Shown in pieces: positions 50,201 through 60,006 of a DNA stretch of 64,000 nt. Origin of the DNA: Nigrospora sphaerica (lineage: Eukaryota > Ascomycota > Sordariomycetes > Amphisphaeriales > Apiosporaceae); assembly GCA_018287875.1 (NCBI GenBank), contig JAGVVL010000001.1, positions 3,286,001 to 3,350,000 of the forward strand. The letters run 5' to 3'. Under the pieces are notes generated by a model. It saw only the letters and a program-made list of their open reading frames with translations, had not been told where the DNA came from and ran no database searches. Each line of letters begins with the position of its first letter. The stretch's first letter is position 1. Both the position numbers and the translations under genes were made by a program.

Positions 50201-50992
50201 CCTGCCCGGCTTTGTCACGTCCAGCCTGCCCTCGACCGCCGTATAGGTACCCACAGCCAGGCCGCCGTGTGGAGGCGTCCTGGGTCCCCCATCGCCGACT
50301 AGTGATGCAGCAGCTCCAACCGTTCACCACCTCGGTGGGAGGGTGGTCACCCTGACTGGAGTCTCGCCGGGGTGAAGTTCGGGCCCAGCCATGGGTTCGA
50401 CGGGACGAGGATAATTCGGCGCACGTCCGAGGCCCAGGGCTAGTCTGGCCGCCTCTGCGCAGCAGGTACCACGACTTTCGTGCCGGCACTCCGGCCCCTT
50501 CAGCGTGGAGAGTAGCGCCCCCGGCCGACAGTACCAGCTACTTTCCTTCCCCTAGTGTCATAACCGTCCTACAGTGCCGCGATGCGCCAACTTTTGCTTC
50601 GTTCCGTCGGTGGGCCCCCCATCCTCGGCGTTTTATACTGGGGAAGGAGCCATTCGGTCGTTCTTGGATCCGCCGTGTACGCATCCAGTTTCTGCGGGTT
50701 TGCGAGCAGCTTCTTATAAAACGAAAGCCGCAGTCCGCCTGGCTTCAGCATCCTGCCTTTGGCTGTACCGAACCATCCAAAGTTTCCCTCCCAACCACTG
50801 GTTGTGCCACCCCTGCCCCGGCACACCTTCGGTATCCCGTGTGTGCCGCCATTCCTATATTAACCTCCGCGCACGCACACGCACCTAGGAAAAGTCATTA
50901 CCTAAAGTCCCTGGCGTGCTGCTCTTGCTTTCTCTCCCTCCCTTCTCCCGGACAGATTGCGGTCGCGGAGCAGCCGCCCTGCCCACAAGAAC
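47284..50992. other. long divergent intergenic region
   Basis: About 3.7 kb between APN1 and the MFS transporter. Features seen are a 13-A run (49769-49781), a CA-rich microsatellite (50054-50081) and a leader-like pyrimidine-rich stretch just before 50993. Many frames of 60-180 codons occur but most open with GTG or TTG or lack any protein character. No gene is supported. Confidence 0.55.
50054..50081. repeat. CA dinucleotide microsatellite, interrupted
   Basis: CACACACACACAAACACACACACACA-type tract of about 28 bases with one AA interruption, in the upstream region of the MFS gene. Likely length-polymorphic. Confidence 0.85.
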
Positions 50993-53164
50993 ATGGCTGG
51001 CTACATCCGTCAACATCGTCAGCACGACCCCCCTCTGGGCGAGATTCCCGTTCCGCATGGCCCTCCAACCGGCACCGAGCATGAGCACTACCCCCAGCAC
51101 AGCGCCCCGGCTACCGAGCACGAGAAGGAAATCTTCAAGCACCTCACCCACCCGGACGATTCCTTCACCCCCGAGGGCGTGTACTGGGCCGACCTGCCCT
51201 TCTGGAAGCGCCTCAGCTTCGTGCGCCAGGTCGACCATGCCGAGTCCATGCGCGAGCTCAGGGCCATCGGCGCCATGATGAAGGAGGACCCGCTCAGCCC
51301 ACTGACCTGGTACTTCCGGAACGCCGTTCTCCCCGGTGCCGGTCTGGGTCTCGAAGGTTACGTTCTCTTCTCCATCGGAAACCTACAGCCCCTCTTCGCC
51401 GCCGTCTGGCCCGACTGCTGGAAGAACAACAGCGTCTGCAGTGAGAACTGGGTCGCCGCCGTCACCTACCTCGAAGTTATCGGTATCATGATCGGTCAAG
51501 TCGCCGTCGGTGTAGGTCTCTCTGCTCTCCATCGCCCGAGGCACGCGCGCTAACTTGATCCCAGATTATCGGTGACTGGATCGGCCGTCGTTTCGGCTTA
51601 ATTCAAGATGCCTTGATCATGGTGCTCGGTCTCCTCATGCTGACGGCCTCCTGGGGCACCAGCCTCGAGGGATGGGTTATCTGCTATGCCTGGTCGCTCT
51701 TTATTTACAGTAAGCTCCCGACCACCTCGTCCTATGCGTGACGCGGACCCGCGCGCTCCCTTTTGGCGGTGCTAACGGTCTGGGGAAAAAGGTTTCGGCG
51801 TTGGTGGCGAGTATCCCATCACTGCGACTTCGTCCATGGAAAACGCCGTTTCGGCTGGCAAGCTGTCGACGCGCGACGACCGACTCCACCGTGGCCGAAA
51901 GGTCACCATGGCCTTCCTCATGCAGGGCTGGGGCCAGTTCTTCAACCAGGTCATCCTGATTGTGCTCCTCGTCATCTTCAACCGCGGCTACGGCGAAGGC
52001 AGCTACAGCGTCATCACGGCGCAGTGGGTGTTCCGTCTCTCCTTCGCCATCCCTGCCATCGGCACGCTGTGGCTGGCCTACTACCGTACCTACAAGATGA
52101 AGTCGGCCAGCAAGCACCTCGAAAAGGCGAAGAAGAAGGCCAACGTCACGGGCTACGATGTCAAGTCGATGAAGATGACCATCAGCAACTTCGGTGGCCG
52201 CCTCTTCGCCACGGCGGCCGGCTGGTTCTGCAACGACGTCTTCTTCTACGGCAACAAGCTGTTCCAGGGCAAGTTCATCAAGGTCATCAGCGGCGGCAAG
52301 GCCAGCCTCTGGACCACGTGGCGCTGGAACCTGATCAACGTGGTGGTGGCCCTGGCGGGTTACTACCTGGCGTCCCTGTTCATCGATAACAAAATGTACG
52401 GACGCAAGATGATGCAGCAGGTCGGCTTCTTCGTCTGCTTCATCACCTTTGTCATCCCCATGGCCCGCTACGACTACTACACGAGCCCCGCGGGCATTCA
52501 CTCGTTCCAGGCCATGTACTTCCTGTCGTCCTTCTTCAACCAGTTCGGACCCAACTCGGTCACCTTCCTTGTGGCGGGCGAGGTGTTCCCCACGCAGATC
52601 CGGGCCAGCGCGCACGGATTCGCGGCCTGCATGGGCAAGGCCGGCGCGCTGCTGGCGTCGGTGCTGTACAACTACATTGACGACCAGACCAAGTTCTACG
52701 TGGTGCCTTGGTTTGGTCTTGCCGGCATGCTTGTCACCTGGCTTTGGCTTCCCGACACCACCGGTCTCGACCTGAAGGAACAGGAGCGCCGCTGGAAGTA
52801 CATTATGGAAGGCCGCGAGGCCGAGTACCACGGCATCGCCATCCACCCCAAGCACCTGTCCATGTGGGAGCGTCTGCGAGGCGTCGGCAAGGCGTACCAC
52901 CCCGATATCGACATGAAGCAGAAGATTGAGGACATGCGGGCGGAGTGGCAAGAGAAGCAGGCGGCCCGCGCCGACCCCGAAAGCGGCTCCCTGGACGACG
53001 AGGATGACGATGATTTCACCGAGCAGATTCACCACTACTTTTCGGGAAAGCCGGTGCCCACTGGCGGTGCGGACGAGCTGAAGAAAGAAAAGGGCTCTGG
53101 AAACAGCCCGTCAACACACAGCAGCGGTGTCGTGACAAACGAGAAGGTTGACGACTCTGCATAA
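50993..53164 (+). CDS. MFS transporter, phosphate/glycerophosphodiester symporter type
   Basis: Plasma-membrane proton symporter of the major facilitator superfamily, in the group of Pho84 and Git1. Exons 50993-51511, 51565-51709 and 51792-53164 give 678 residues; phases agree (donors GTAGGT and GTAAGC). The N-terminus is a roughly 110-residue His/Pro-rich cytosolic segment. The motif GDWIGRRFGL after TM2 is MFS motif A, and FGVGGEYPITATSSMEN matches the phosphate:H+ symporter signature (GGEYP/GGDYP). A long central loop with basic residues (KHLEKAKKKANVTGYD) separates the two six-helix halves. After TM12 the DTTGLDLKEQERRW motif precedes an acidic Ser-rich tail. The Glu in GGEYP is closer to Git1-like than to Pho84-like members; substrate is therefore left open between phosphate and glycerophosphodiesters. 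Confidence 0.85.
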
Positions 53165-53883
53165 AAAGGACCCGGTTAATGAATGACGTCTTTAATTCAC
53201 AGTATAGTATAGCGACAGGGGAAAAAGTGACCATTCCCAAACAATGACTATGTCGATTGTGTACATGTTTGTCTTGCACACTGGAAGGTTCTCTCGCGAG
53301 TCCTGGCTCTTCTGTGCGTTGTCTCCGTGCGACGTCTGCAAAGTACGTGACACTTGGGCCAATTGCCACTGCTTCACCGGGCGGAGGTCGCTTGGCGGGT
53401 TCGATCCATCCGCTCGTGGGCGCCGTCGGTAGCTCCTGTGGACACTTTCCGCCAACTGGTGGCAACTTGGGTGGGTCCCCAGTCGGACGTCTCAGTTGCC
53501 GTGTTTCTCACGGTGCTGCTACTTCGCGAGCTGAGGTACCTGAAGTACATAGAAATTTTCCATAATGAGGTATGAAAGAGGCGGGACCCGAAGAACCCGC
53601 CAATTGAATCACGTGACTCCGCGTGTTGCTTTTCGCGTCACAACCTTCCTCAGCGTCACCATCCCGTTCGCTGGCGAGAGGGGGTGGCAAAGCAAACGAT
53701 ATCCACCTCGACCTTCCCACAATCCTTTACTGCTGCCGTAATCGCCACCGATAGGCTGGGTCATTCTTTGGTCGGGTTTTACCCCTAGGCGACGGTCGCA
53801 CGTTTAGCGATCTGAGCTTCAGCGATCTACTGCCCCGGCTGGAAGCTCCAGTTTCTGCGCCATTGGGCACGGTACACGTAGCA
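53165..53883. other. intergenic region, PSO2 promoter
   Basis: About 720 bases between the MFS gene and PSO2 (tandem). A GGGTTCGATCC sequence near 53394 looks like a tRNA B box but has no matching T stem or A box. No gene seen. Confidence 0.55.
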
Positions 53884-56490
53884 ATGCCTCCGACTACCAA
53901 GGCCGCGAGGGCCAAGCCCGCCACCGGCCGGCAGACGAAGCTCAACTTTGGAGCCGCATCGTCCCCCAATTCCAAGACCTCGGCCTCCAAATCGAAGAAG
54001 CCGGCCAATGGGAACATCCTGAACTTCTTCAAGAAGATCGAGGTCGAGGAGCCTCTCTTCATCGACGGACCGCTCGGCACGGCCCCAACGCCGGAAACCA
54101 AGCAGCACAAGGCGCCGGAAGTTGTCGAGGGAGGAACCGCAGGCGCGGGCGACGCGGTGAGGTTCCACGAGGATGGCGGCGCTTCCAAACGGCGGAAGAC
54201 GAGCCACGACGGGGCGTCGCTTGGGTTAGAGTTGCTGGACAGCATAGCGGTGCCAGGGACGGAGCTGGGACCGGCCGAGCCGCCCGCGACGCAGAAGAAG
54301 GCAAGACGAGCGAAAGGGAAGCGCCGAGGACCCTTCCTGGAAGACTCGGATGAAGAGCCGGATCCGGCCGCCGAGACGCCTACCAAGGACAAGCCGCCCA
54401 AAATAAGGTCAGATGGAGCCACCACCGAAGAACCGCGCCCCAGACCGGACTTGCTGAGAGATGAGAGTTGCGTAGCGCTACCTAGTATTCCCGCGGCCAA
54501 GGAAGAAGACCCACGCGATGGCGAACGGCAAGACCTGGACGGCACGGACGGTCTGCTCGACCCGGACGAGGTGATGGACGACGGCGATTTCAGCGGCGGT
54601 GAGGAGTATCGCGCAATGCGACTCATGCAGGAGCAGGCAAGGCTCGAGGCTGAGGCACTCGGGGACCACGCGCTCGAGGCAAACATTGACGAACCCTGGG
54701 GAGACGACAGCATGACCGAGAGGTGCCCTATATGTGACGCGATCCTGGTGGGGATCACACCGGACGAGGCCACTGTCCACGTTAACGCCTGCCTTGACGG
54801 GAACTCCGTACCGGTGTCGGCCCCGGCCCCGGCGCCGAAACCTGGCGACCGACCGCCCGAGTCTGTAGTCGAGTCATCGGAATTGAGCAAGCGTTTCTCT
54901 AGGGCTGCCGTCCCCCGACCCGGGCAGGCGAATCCCATCGGAATCGGCCAGCCCGTCGCCAAGGCCACATCGGCCTTCAGCAAGTTGATGTCGAGCCATG
55001 CCGAGGATGCGGCTTGGGTCTCGGCTGCCGCCACCGAAAGCTCGTCCCGGGGGAAGCCCGCGTACAAGCGGATGTGTCCTTTCTACAAGATCATGCCGGG
55101 TTTCTCCATCTGCGTCGACGCCTTTCGGTATGGCGCTGTTGAGGGCTGCAATGCCTACTTCCTGAGCCATTTTCACAGCGATCACTACGTGGGGCTCTCG
55201 GCGAGCTGGTCGCACGGACCCGTCTACTGTAGCAAGGTGACGGGAAGCCTGGTGAGGCAGCAACTGCGTACAGATGCGAAGTGGGTGGTGGAGCTGGAGT
55301 TCGAGCAGGAATTTGAAATCCCGGGAACCGACGGCGCCACAGTCACCATGTTGCCGGCGAACCACTGCCCGGGAAGCTCCCTTTTTCTGTTTGAGAAGGC
55401 CGCGGGCGGCGGCAGGAAGCAGCGCATTCTTCACTGTGGAGATTTCCGCGCATGCCCAGCACAGGTACAGCACTCACTGCTGAAGCCCAATATGGTGGAC
55501 GCCATTTCGGGCAAGACAAGGCAGCAGAAGATCGACATTTGCTACCTAGACACGACCTACCTGAACCCACGGTACTCGTTCCCGCCGCAAGACGACGTCA
55601 TCAGTGCCTGCGCCGAGTTCTGCAAGACGATCTCGGGCGACCCCAACGCCATCGACGACGCTTACGACGCCCTCAAGCGCGATAAAGGCAACACGTCGGT
55701 CAGCCAGTTCTTCGCCAAGGACACGGCCCGCGGCGGCGATACCGAGGCCACGGCCGGACCCGCGGCGCGCGCCAACCCGAAGCACCGCCTTCTCGTTATC
55801 TGCGGCACTTATTCCATCGGCAAAGAGCGCATTTGCAAAGCCATTGCCCAGGCCCTCCAGACCAAGATCTTCGCATCGCCGTCGAAACAACGCATTATCA
55901 AGCAGCTCGGCGACCCGGAGCTCTCGGCGCTGCTTACATCCGACCCGCGGGAGGCCCAGGTTCACATGCAGATGATCATGGAAATCCGCGCCGAGACGCT
56001 GCAGGAGTACCTCAACAGCTACAAGCCGCACTTCAGCCGCGTTGTCGGCTTCCGGCCCAGCGGCTGGAACTTCCGCTCGCCCAGCAGCACGGCAGGCCAT
56101 GTACCGGCCAACGTGAGTCCCTCCACGGTGACCACGACGCAGCTCCTCCACGGCCCGGCTTGGCGGACACGCTTCGGACCCCTGGACTTTGTCGCGCAAC
56201 GGGGCAGCACCCGGGAGGCCATGTGCTTTGGGGTGCCCTACTCGGAGCACAGCAGCTTCCGCGAACTCGCCCTCTTCGTCATGTCGCTACGCATCGAGAA
56301 GGTCGTACCGACGGTGAACGTGGGCAGCGAACAGAGCCGCAAGCGCATGAAGGGCTGGTTAGACCGGTGGCTCGCCGAGAGGCGACGGGGAGGCGTTGTC
56401 GAGGTGCTCACGGACGGCGGCGAGGCCGGTACTCACGACGAGAGCCTATGGCAAGGCAAGGATGGGAAAGGGGGGGGTGTTCATTGGTAG
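53884..56490 (+). CDS. PSO2: PSO2/SNM1 DNA interstrand cross-link repair nuclease
   Basis: Nuclear 5' exonuclease of the metallo-beta-lactamase/beta-CASP fold that resects DNA at interstrand cross-links. Single exon, 868 residues from MPPTTKAARAK (53884); the open frame starts slightly earlier but with TTG. The N-terminus carries QTKLNFG and NILNFFKK, PIP-box-like elements, then a disordered acidic region. A UBZ4-type zinc finger ERCPICDAILVG...HVNAC lies near 278-305. The catalytic HxHxDH motif is in LSHFHSDHYVGL (about 428), followed by NHCPGSS and HCGDFR. The DRMBL domain (about 700-830) has VPYSEHSSFRELALF and VPTVNVGSE. All expected catalytic His/Asp residues are present. It ends 210 bases from the convergent LSM2 gene. 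Confidence 0.95.
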   Translation: MPPTTKAARAKPATGRQTKLNFGAASSPNSKTSASKSKKPANGNILNFFKKIEVEEPLFIDGPLGTAPTPETKQHKAPEVVEGGTAGAGDAVRFHEDGGASKRRKTSHDGASLGLELLDSIAVPGTELGPAEPPATQKKARRAKGKRRGPFLEDSDEEPDPAAETPTKDKPPKIRSDGATTEEPRPRPDLLRDESCVALPSIPAAKEEDPRDGERQDLDGTDGLLDPDEVMDDGDFSGGEEYRAMRLMQEQARLEAEALGDHALEANIDEPWGDDSMTERCPICDAILVGITPDEATVHVNACLDGNSVPVSAPAPAPKPGDRPPESVVESSELSKRFSRAAVPRPGQANPIGIGQPVAKATSAFSKLMSSHAEDAAWVSAAATESSSRGKPAYKRMCPFYKIMPGFSICVDAFRYGAVEGCNAYFLSHFHSDHYVGLSASWSHGPVYCSKVTGSLVRQQLRTDAKWVVELEFEQEFEIPGTDGATVTMLPANHCPGSSLFLFEKAAGGGRKQRILHCGDFRACPAQVQHSLLKPNMVDAISGKTRQQKIDICYLDTTYLNPRYSFPPQDDVISACAEFCKTISGDPNAIDDAYDALKRDKGNTSVSQFFAKDTARGGDTEATAGPAARANPKHRLLVICGTYSIGKERICKAIAQALQTKIFASPSKQRIIKQLGDPELSALLTSDPREAQVHMQMIMEIRAETLQEYLNSYKPHFSRVVGFRPSGWNFRSPSSTAGHVPANVSPSTVTTTQLLHGPAWRTRFGPLDFVAQRGSTREAMCFGVPYSEHSSFRELALFVMSLRIEKVVPTVNVGSEQSRKRMKGWLDRWLAERRRGGVVEVLTDGGEAGTHDESLWQGKDGKGGGVHW

Positions 56491-56700
56491 CGAAATGCTC
56501 CAGGCCAAGCAGAGTAGTCGGGCTATTGTCGCCCTTGCCCGACGGGAGTTCTCATGATACGGAGCAAACAAGTCAGGGGTGCCAAGCGTTCACGATGCCG
56601 GGTCCGTGATATTGTGCTCATGGGTATTTATTCATAGAGGACGAGCGCAGCTGTCATGTCTCGCCCATTTTTCCTCGGCCGGGTTTCCCTTCCATGCTCA

Positions 56701-57626
56701 TCATTTACCCTTGGCAGCCTGGTTTGCCGCTTCTGTGACGGAGGGAAAGGGGCATTGGATTAGCTGTGAGTCGATGGAGGGGACGGACCAGGGAACCGGA
56801 TAAAGAGACTCTTACCTCTCCGGGTGGCGTCTTCGAGCAGCGTGACATCTACAGCATTGTGCGGCAGGTGGACGTAGCGCACGACGGAGCCGCGGATGAA
56901 GACGTTCTTTACCGAGCTCTGTGTTTTCCGGTGAGTTTTCCGCCAGATCCCCGATGGTGTGCGTTGTGTATGTATGTGAGTGTGTTTTAGGAGAGCGTAA
57001 GAGCGGGGGGGAAGAAGAGTTGAGAGGGGACAAGAAGAGGTTAAGAGGTGTGAGCGAGTGCATCTCTGGGGCTTTGGGGGGGGGGGGGTGGGTTAACGTA
57101 CCAGATGCGGATACTTGAGCTCCTCGACGACCTGGATGTCGTCGAGCTTGATGTTGAGGTACTGGTCGACGCTCTTGAGCACGCCGCGGATCTGCACGTC
57201 GTTCTTGAGCTCGACCGTCACCTCGTTGTCGATGAGCGTCTTGAAGAAGCTGTGGCGGGGGTTGTGCCCCCGACGGGACGTCCGTCAGTCCGTTGTCGTC
57301 CCCTCCCTTTTGTCTCTCTCTTTCTCTCTCTCTCCCGCGTTCGCCTCCGTGTTTAGGTGGGCCTCGAGAGTCGTGGTAGGTGATGGAATGAGGGTTGGGG
57401 AGAATGAGAAGTGGCACGGCATGAGTGCGTATGTAAAATGTGTGTATGTGCGTGTGTGTGTGTGTGTGTGATGGGGAGGGAGTACCTAAGGCCTTGCGTG
57501 CCACGTCCCCACACATGGCCATGAGGCAGGCTCGGCAGGCGGGCAGGGCAGCCGAAAGCGAAGGCGCGGAGGAGGAGGGACGAGACACGCGATGGATAAT
57601 CGTGGTACGTACCTGAAAAAAAGCAT
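56701..57626 (-). CDS. LSM2: LSM2 (U6 snRNA-associated Sm-like protein)
   Basis: Subunit of the Lsm2-8 ring on U6 snRNA and the Lsm1-7 ring in mRNA decay. I assembled it from four exons, 57626-57613, 57249-57102, 56918-56816 and 56732-56701, giving 98 residues. The first exon has only 14 coding bases (MLFF plus two bases of Ser), and the last encodes AANQAAKGK and the stop. Sm1 motif: LIDNEVTVELKNDVQIRGVLKSVDQ; later LNIKLDDI and the Sm2 segment SSVKNVFIRGSVVRYVHLP (each quoted in part). Introns are 363, 183 and 83 nt with donors GTACGT, GTACGT and GTAAGA; intron 1 carries GT/CT microsatellites and intron 2 a 13-G run. Sequence and length match fungal Lsm2 closely. Confidence 0.94.
57076..57088. 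repeat. poly-G homopolymer inside LSM2 intron 2
   Basis: Run of 13 G on the plus strand (C on the LSM2 sense strand), about 15 bases from the intron 2 donor. Could vary in length. Confidence 0.85.
57452..57470. repeat. GT dinucleotide microsatellite inside LSM2 intron 1
   Basis: About 19 bases of alternating GT, preceded by looser GTATGTGC repeats; on the sense strand of LSM2 it reads as CA. Likely polymorphic. Confidence 0.85.
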
Positions 57627-58781
57627 CCTGACCTCCGTCCCTCCGGAACGCGGATATTCGCAGACGTGTTTGGAGAGGGGCGGATATACCGAGTTAAGCT
57701 GCGGGCGGGAGTAGTGTCGTTGAAAGCGCCGCTCGGCGAGGTAAAGGTGAAGATGAAGATGGTCCTGGCCCGTTTGCTGCGTTGCCAGCATCACGTGACT
57801 GCATCCATCCCGCCCGGCCTTTGCGCTGGAGAATGAAGGTACATCTATCCACACCCGAGTTCGTACTGTACCAAAGGTATCCAGCCGCTTCACCACCAAC
57901 TTCTACCCGCGCTTCCGATTCGAGCCCGTCCTGCAACACTTGTGTCCCTGCAGCCTGATAAGTCATTCGTTCGCCGTGAGATCCAGCATTCGCAATACGA
58001 TGGACCATGCGTGGCAGACAAAATCGTCTAATCGCCCGTGTCCGAGCCCCTCGCCGTCTACCAGATTATAGCACAGTAGATTGTACCACATCCTTTTCAC
58101 GGTGCACTTCCAGTACGCGCGCTTCAGGTGGCGGTTTGGCTCCGTCGGTCAAACATTTGCTATACTATTTATTTTCTGGGATATCTCAACAAAAAGTCGC
58201 CTGCCACGAAGCGGAAAGGAGGGGGAAAACAAGAACCTAGCCGAAGGGCCCAAGAAAAAGAAAACGAGAACGGCTACCAGCCAAGGCCCCCTCCCCCTCA
58301 AGAGTAAACACGAAGTGAAGCAGACGGCAGCATGGCAAAGTGGGGTATCCTTCCATTTCATCTCGGTCATATCCATGCAATTCCATCCCCCCAGAAACCC
58401 TCGGGCCGGTCTCGTACTGTGCCCTGCAGATGCATGTGCTAAGAAAGAGAAAGAAGTGGTGAAAAGTGTATCGCGCGAGCGATCGTGTAGCCTGTAAGGA
58501 GAAGTTGTCGAGAGCGAACGTCCTGGCCCCCCCTCCTTTGGTATGATGCAAGTGATTCTGCGAGGGAAGCCCCTTGCGGAGTCTTGAACCCTTCGCCCAG
58601 CCTGTCCAAAACAGCAGGTATTAAAAAACAACGCTTCGCTCCCCGAAACAAAGGGATTCCCGACCCGCCACGCCCTCCCCGTCCACCGTTCGAAAGAACA
58701 AACTCGTGTACGCGGCAGCATGCTTGGCAGGAATTAGGAATGTCGTGACTCATAAATGGGGTCTCACGTGCCGCCCCCTTT
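57627..58781. other. tandem intergenic region
   Basis: About 1.15 kb between the start of LSM2 and the end of HAP2, both on the minus strand. It should contain the HAP2 3' UTR and LSM2 promoter. The minus-strand frame 58149-58721 is open for 190 codons but shows no domain. No additional gene supported. Confidence 0.5.
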
Positions 58782-59726
58782 TTAGCTGTCGTCCTCGGCG
58801 TCCTCGGCGTCTTCATCCTCTTCCTCCTCGGGCGTCTCGGCCTGTTTGACCTTCTTGTTGGAGTCGACCGAGCTCGCCTCCGACTTCCGCTTGATGCCGG
58901 TCTTGATCGCGCCCGTGTCGGGAGCCTCGTCGCTGTTGCCTTCGCCCTTGTTCTTCTCAATCTCCGCCACCTCATCGGCCGTCAGGAAACGGCCGCCGGG
59001 GCCGCGAGGCCGGCGCATGGCATGGTTGTGTCTTGACTCGTGGAGATAAGGTTTCCGGCCTTTGCTGGTCAACCGCAGAGCCTCCTCCAGACGCTGACGC
59101 GCCACTCTCCTCTTTAGGATGCGATGGAATTGCTTGGCATTCACATACAAAGGCGTCTCTTCGGCGCCAGCGGCCATGTCGGGCGACTGAGGAGGCGGCA
59201 TGGCCTGCGAGGGCGCCATGGGAGGGGCCACAGCCGAGCGGGAGTTGTGATTCATCATCGGCGCGTTGGCGATACCTGGGCTCGTGACCTGGCTCAGGCG
59301 GCGCCCGCCCGGCAGTTGGTTCATCTGCTGCGGAGAGCGCGGCCCATGCTCCTTTTTGGCACCAACTCCGGAACCCATTCGCGGGGAGCTCTGCGTCAGA
59401 CTAGGTTCTGAAGGCATGTAACTGCTGTACCCCGTCCCTCCGGCCGCCGCCGCCGTGGCGGCCATGGCAGCCGCCTGTATGCCCGGGACGCCATAGTGCA
59501 TGCCCTGCTGAGGCACGCTATACTGCGTCTGGTACATGTTGTGGCCCTGTCCGGAAGACGCTGGTTGGTTAGGGAGAATGGGCGATGTCTGGACGCCGTG
59601 ATGGGGGATATTGTGGCTGGTGGGTGATGTGATGGGGTTTCCGCTTGTTGGGTTCGTGTAACCGGATTGGATATGACCTTGCGAATGCGCCGATTGAGGT
59701 TGCTGGTATTGGGCGTACTCCATCAT
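58782..59726 (-). CDS. HAP2: HAP2 (NF-YA/HapB) subunit of the CCAAT-binding complex
   Basis: Sequence-specific subunit of the heterotrimeric CCAAT-binding factor that controls respiration, iron, redox and secondary metabolism genes. Single exon, 314 residues from [11 protein letters not shown] (59726); the open frame goes further but begins with GTG. Residues 1 to about 185 are Gln/Pro/Ser/Gly-rich activation-type sequence. The conserved core (about 188-255) holds the subunit-association helix [19 protein letters not shown] and the DNA-binding part [20 protein letters not shown] with both invariant His/Arg clusters and the GxGGRF loop. The C-terminus has basic KRKSE, a likely nuclear signal, and an acidic tail ([16 protein letters not shown]). 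Hap3 and Hap5 partners are not in this window. Confidence 0.95.
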   Translation of the reverse strand: MMEYAQYQQPQSAHSQGHIQSGYTNPTSGNPITSPTSHNIPHHGVQTSPILPNQPASSGQGHNMYQTQYSVPQQGMHYGVPGIQAAAMAATAAAAGGTGYSSYMPSEPSLTQSSPRMGSGVGAKKEHGPRSPQQMNQLPGGRRLSQVTSPGIANAPMMNHNSRSAVAPPMAPSQAMPPPQSPDMAAGAEETPLYVNAKQFHRILKRRVARQRLEEALRLTSKGRKPYLHESRHNHAMRRPRGPGGRFLTADEVAEIEKNKGEGNSDEAPDTGAIKTGIKRKSEASSVDSNKKVKQAETPEEEEDEDAEDAEDDS

Positions 59727-59994
59727 AATGGGGGCCGTGTACGCAAAGGAGCGGCGGACTGGCGCGTGATTCGAAGGCCTGCTGTCTCTTGCGCGTCGTA
59801 CAAGCAGAGGCAGTCGGCTCACTTGGCTTTATGATTCGCAAATCGGTTGAGGTTGAAGTGGTGAACCAGTCGCGCGTTCGCTTGCAGTAGGAAGCCTCAG
59901 ACGAGACTCGAGTCCAAATGCCCTGACGTCGTCCTCAGATAAAGGACCGTTGGGCAGAGTAGCTCGGATAGCCGTAAGTAGGTGGGATGTGCAC

Positions 59995-60006
59995 CCAATC
60001 TATTGG
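59995..60006. promoter_or_regulatory. inverted CCAAT pair upstream of HAP2
   Basis: CCAATCTATTGG, two CCAAT boxes facing each other with two bases between, about 270 bases upstream of the HAP2 start codon. CCAAT is the binding site of the complex of which Hap2 is the DNA-reading subunit. Sequence is seen; function is inferred. Confidence 0.5.

Noticed and set aside
51701..53035. 444-codon minus-strand frame
   Set aside because: Antisense to the MFS transporter, and it runs across a real intron of that gene. No protein features.
53380..53430. tRNA B-box-like GGGTTCGATCC
   Set aside because: The flanking bases do not form a T stem and no A box or acceptor stem pairs with it.
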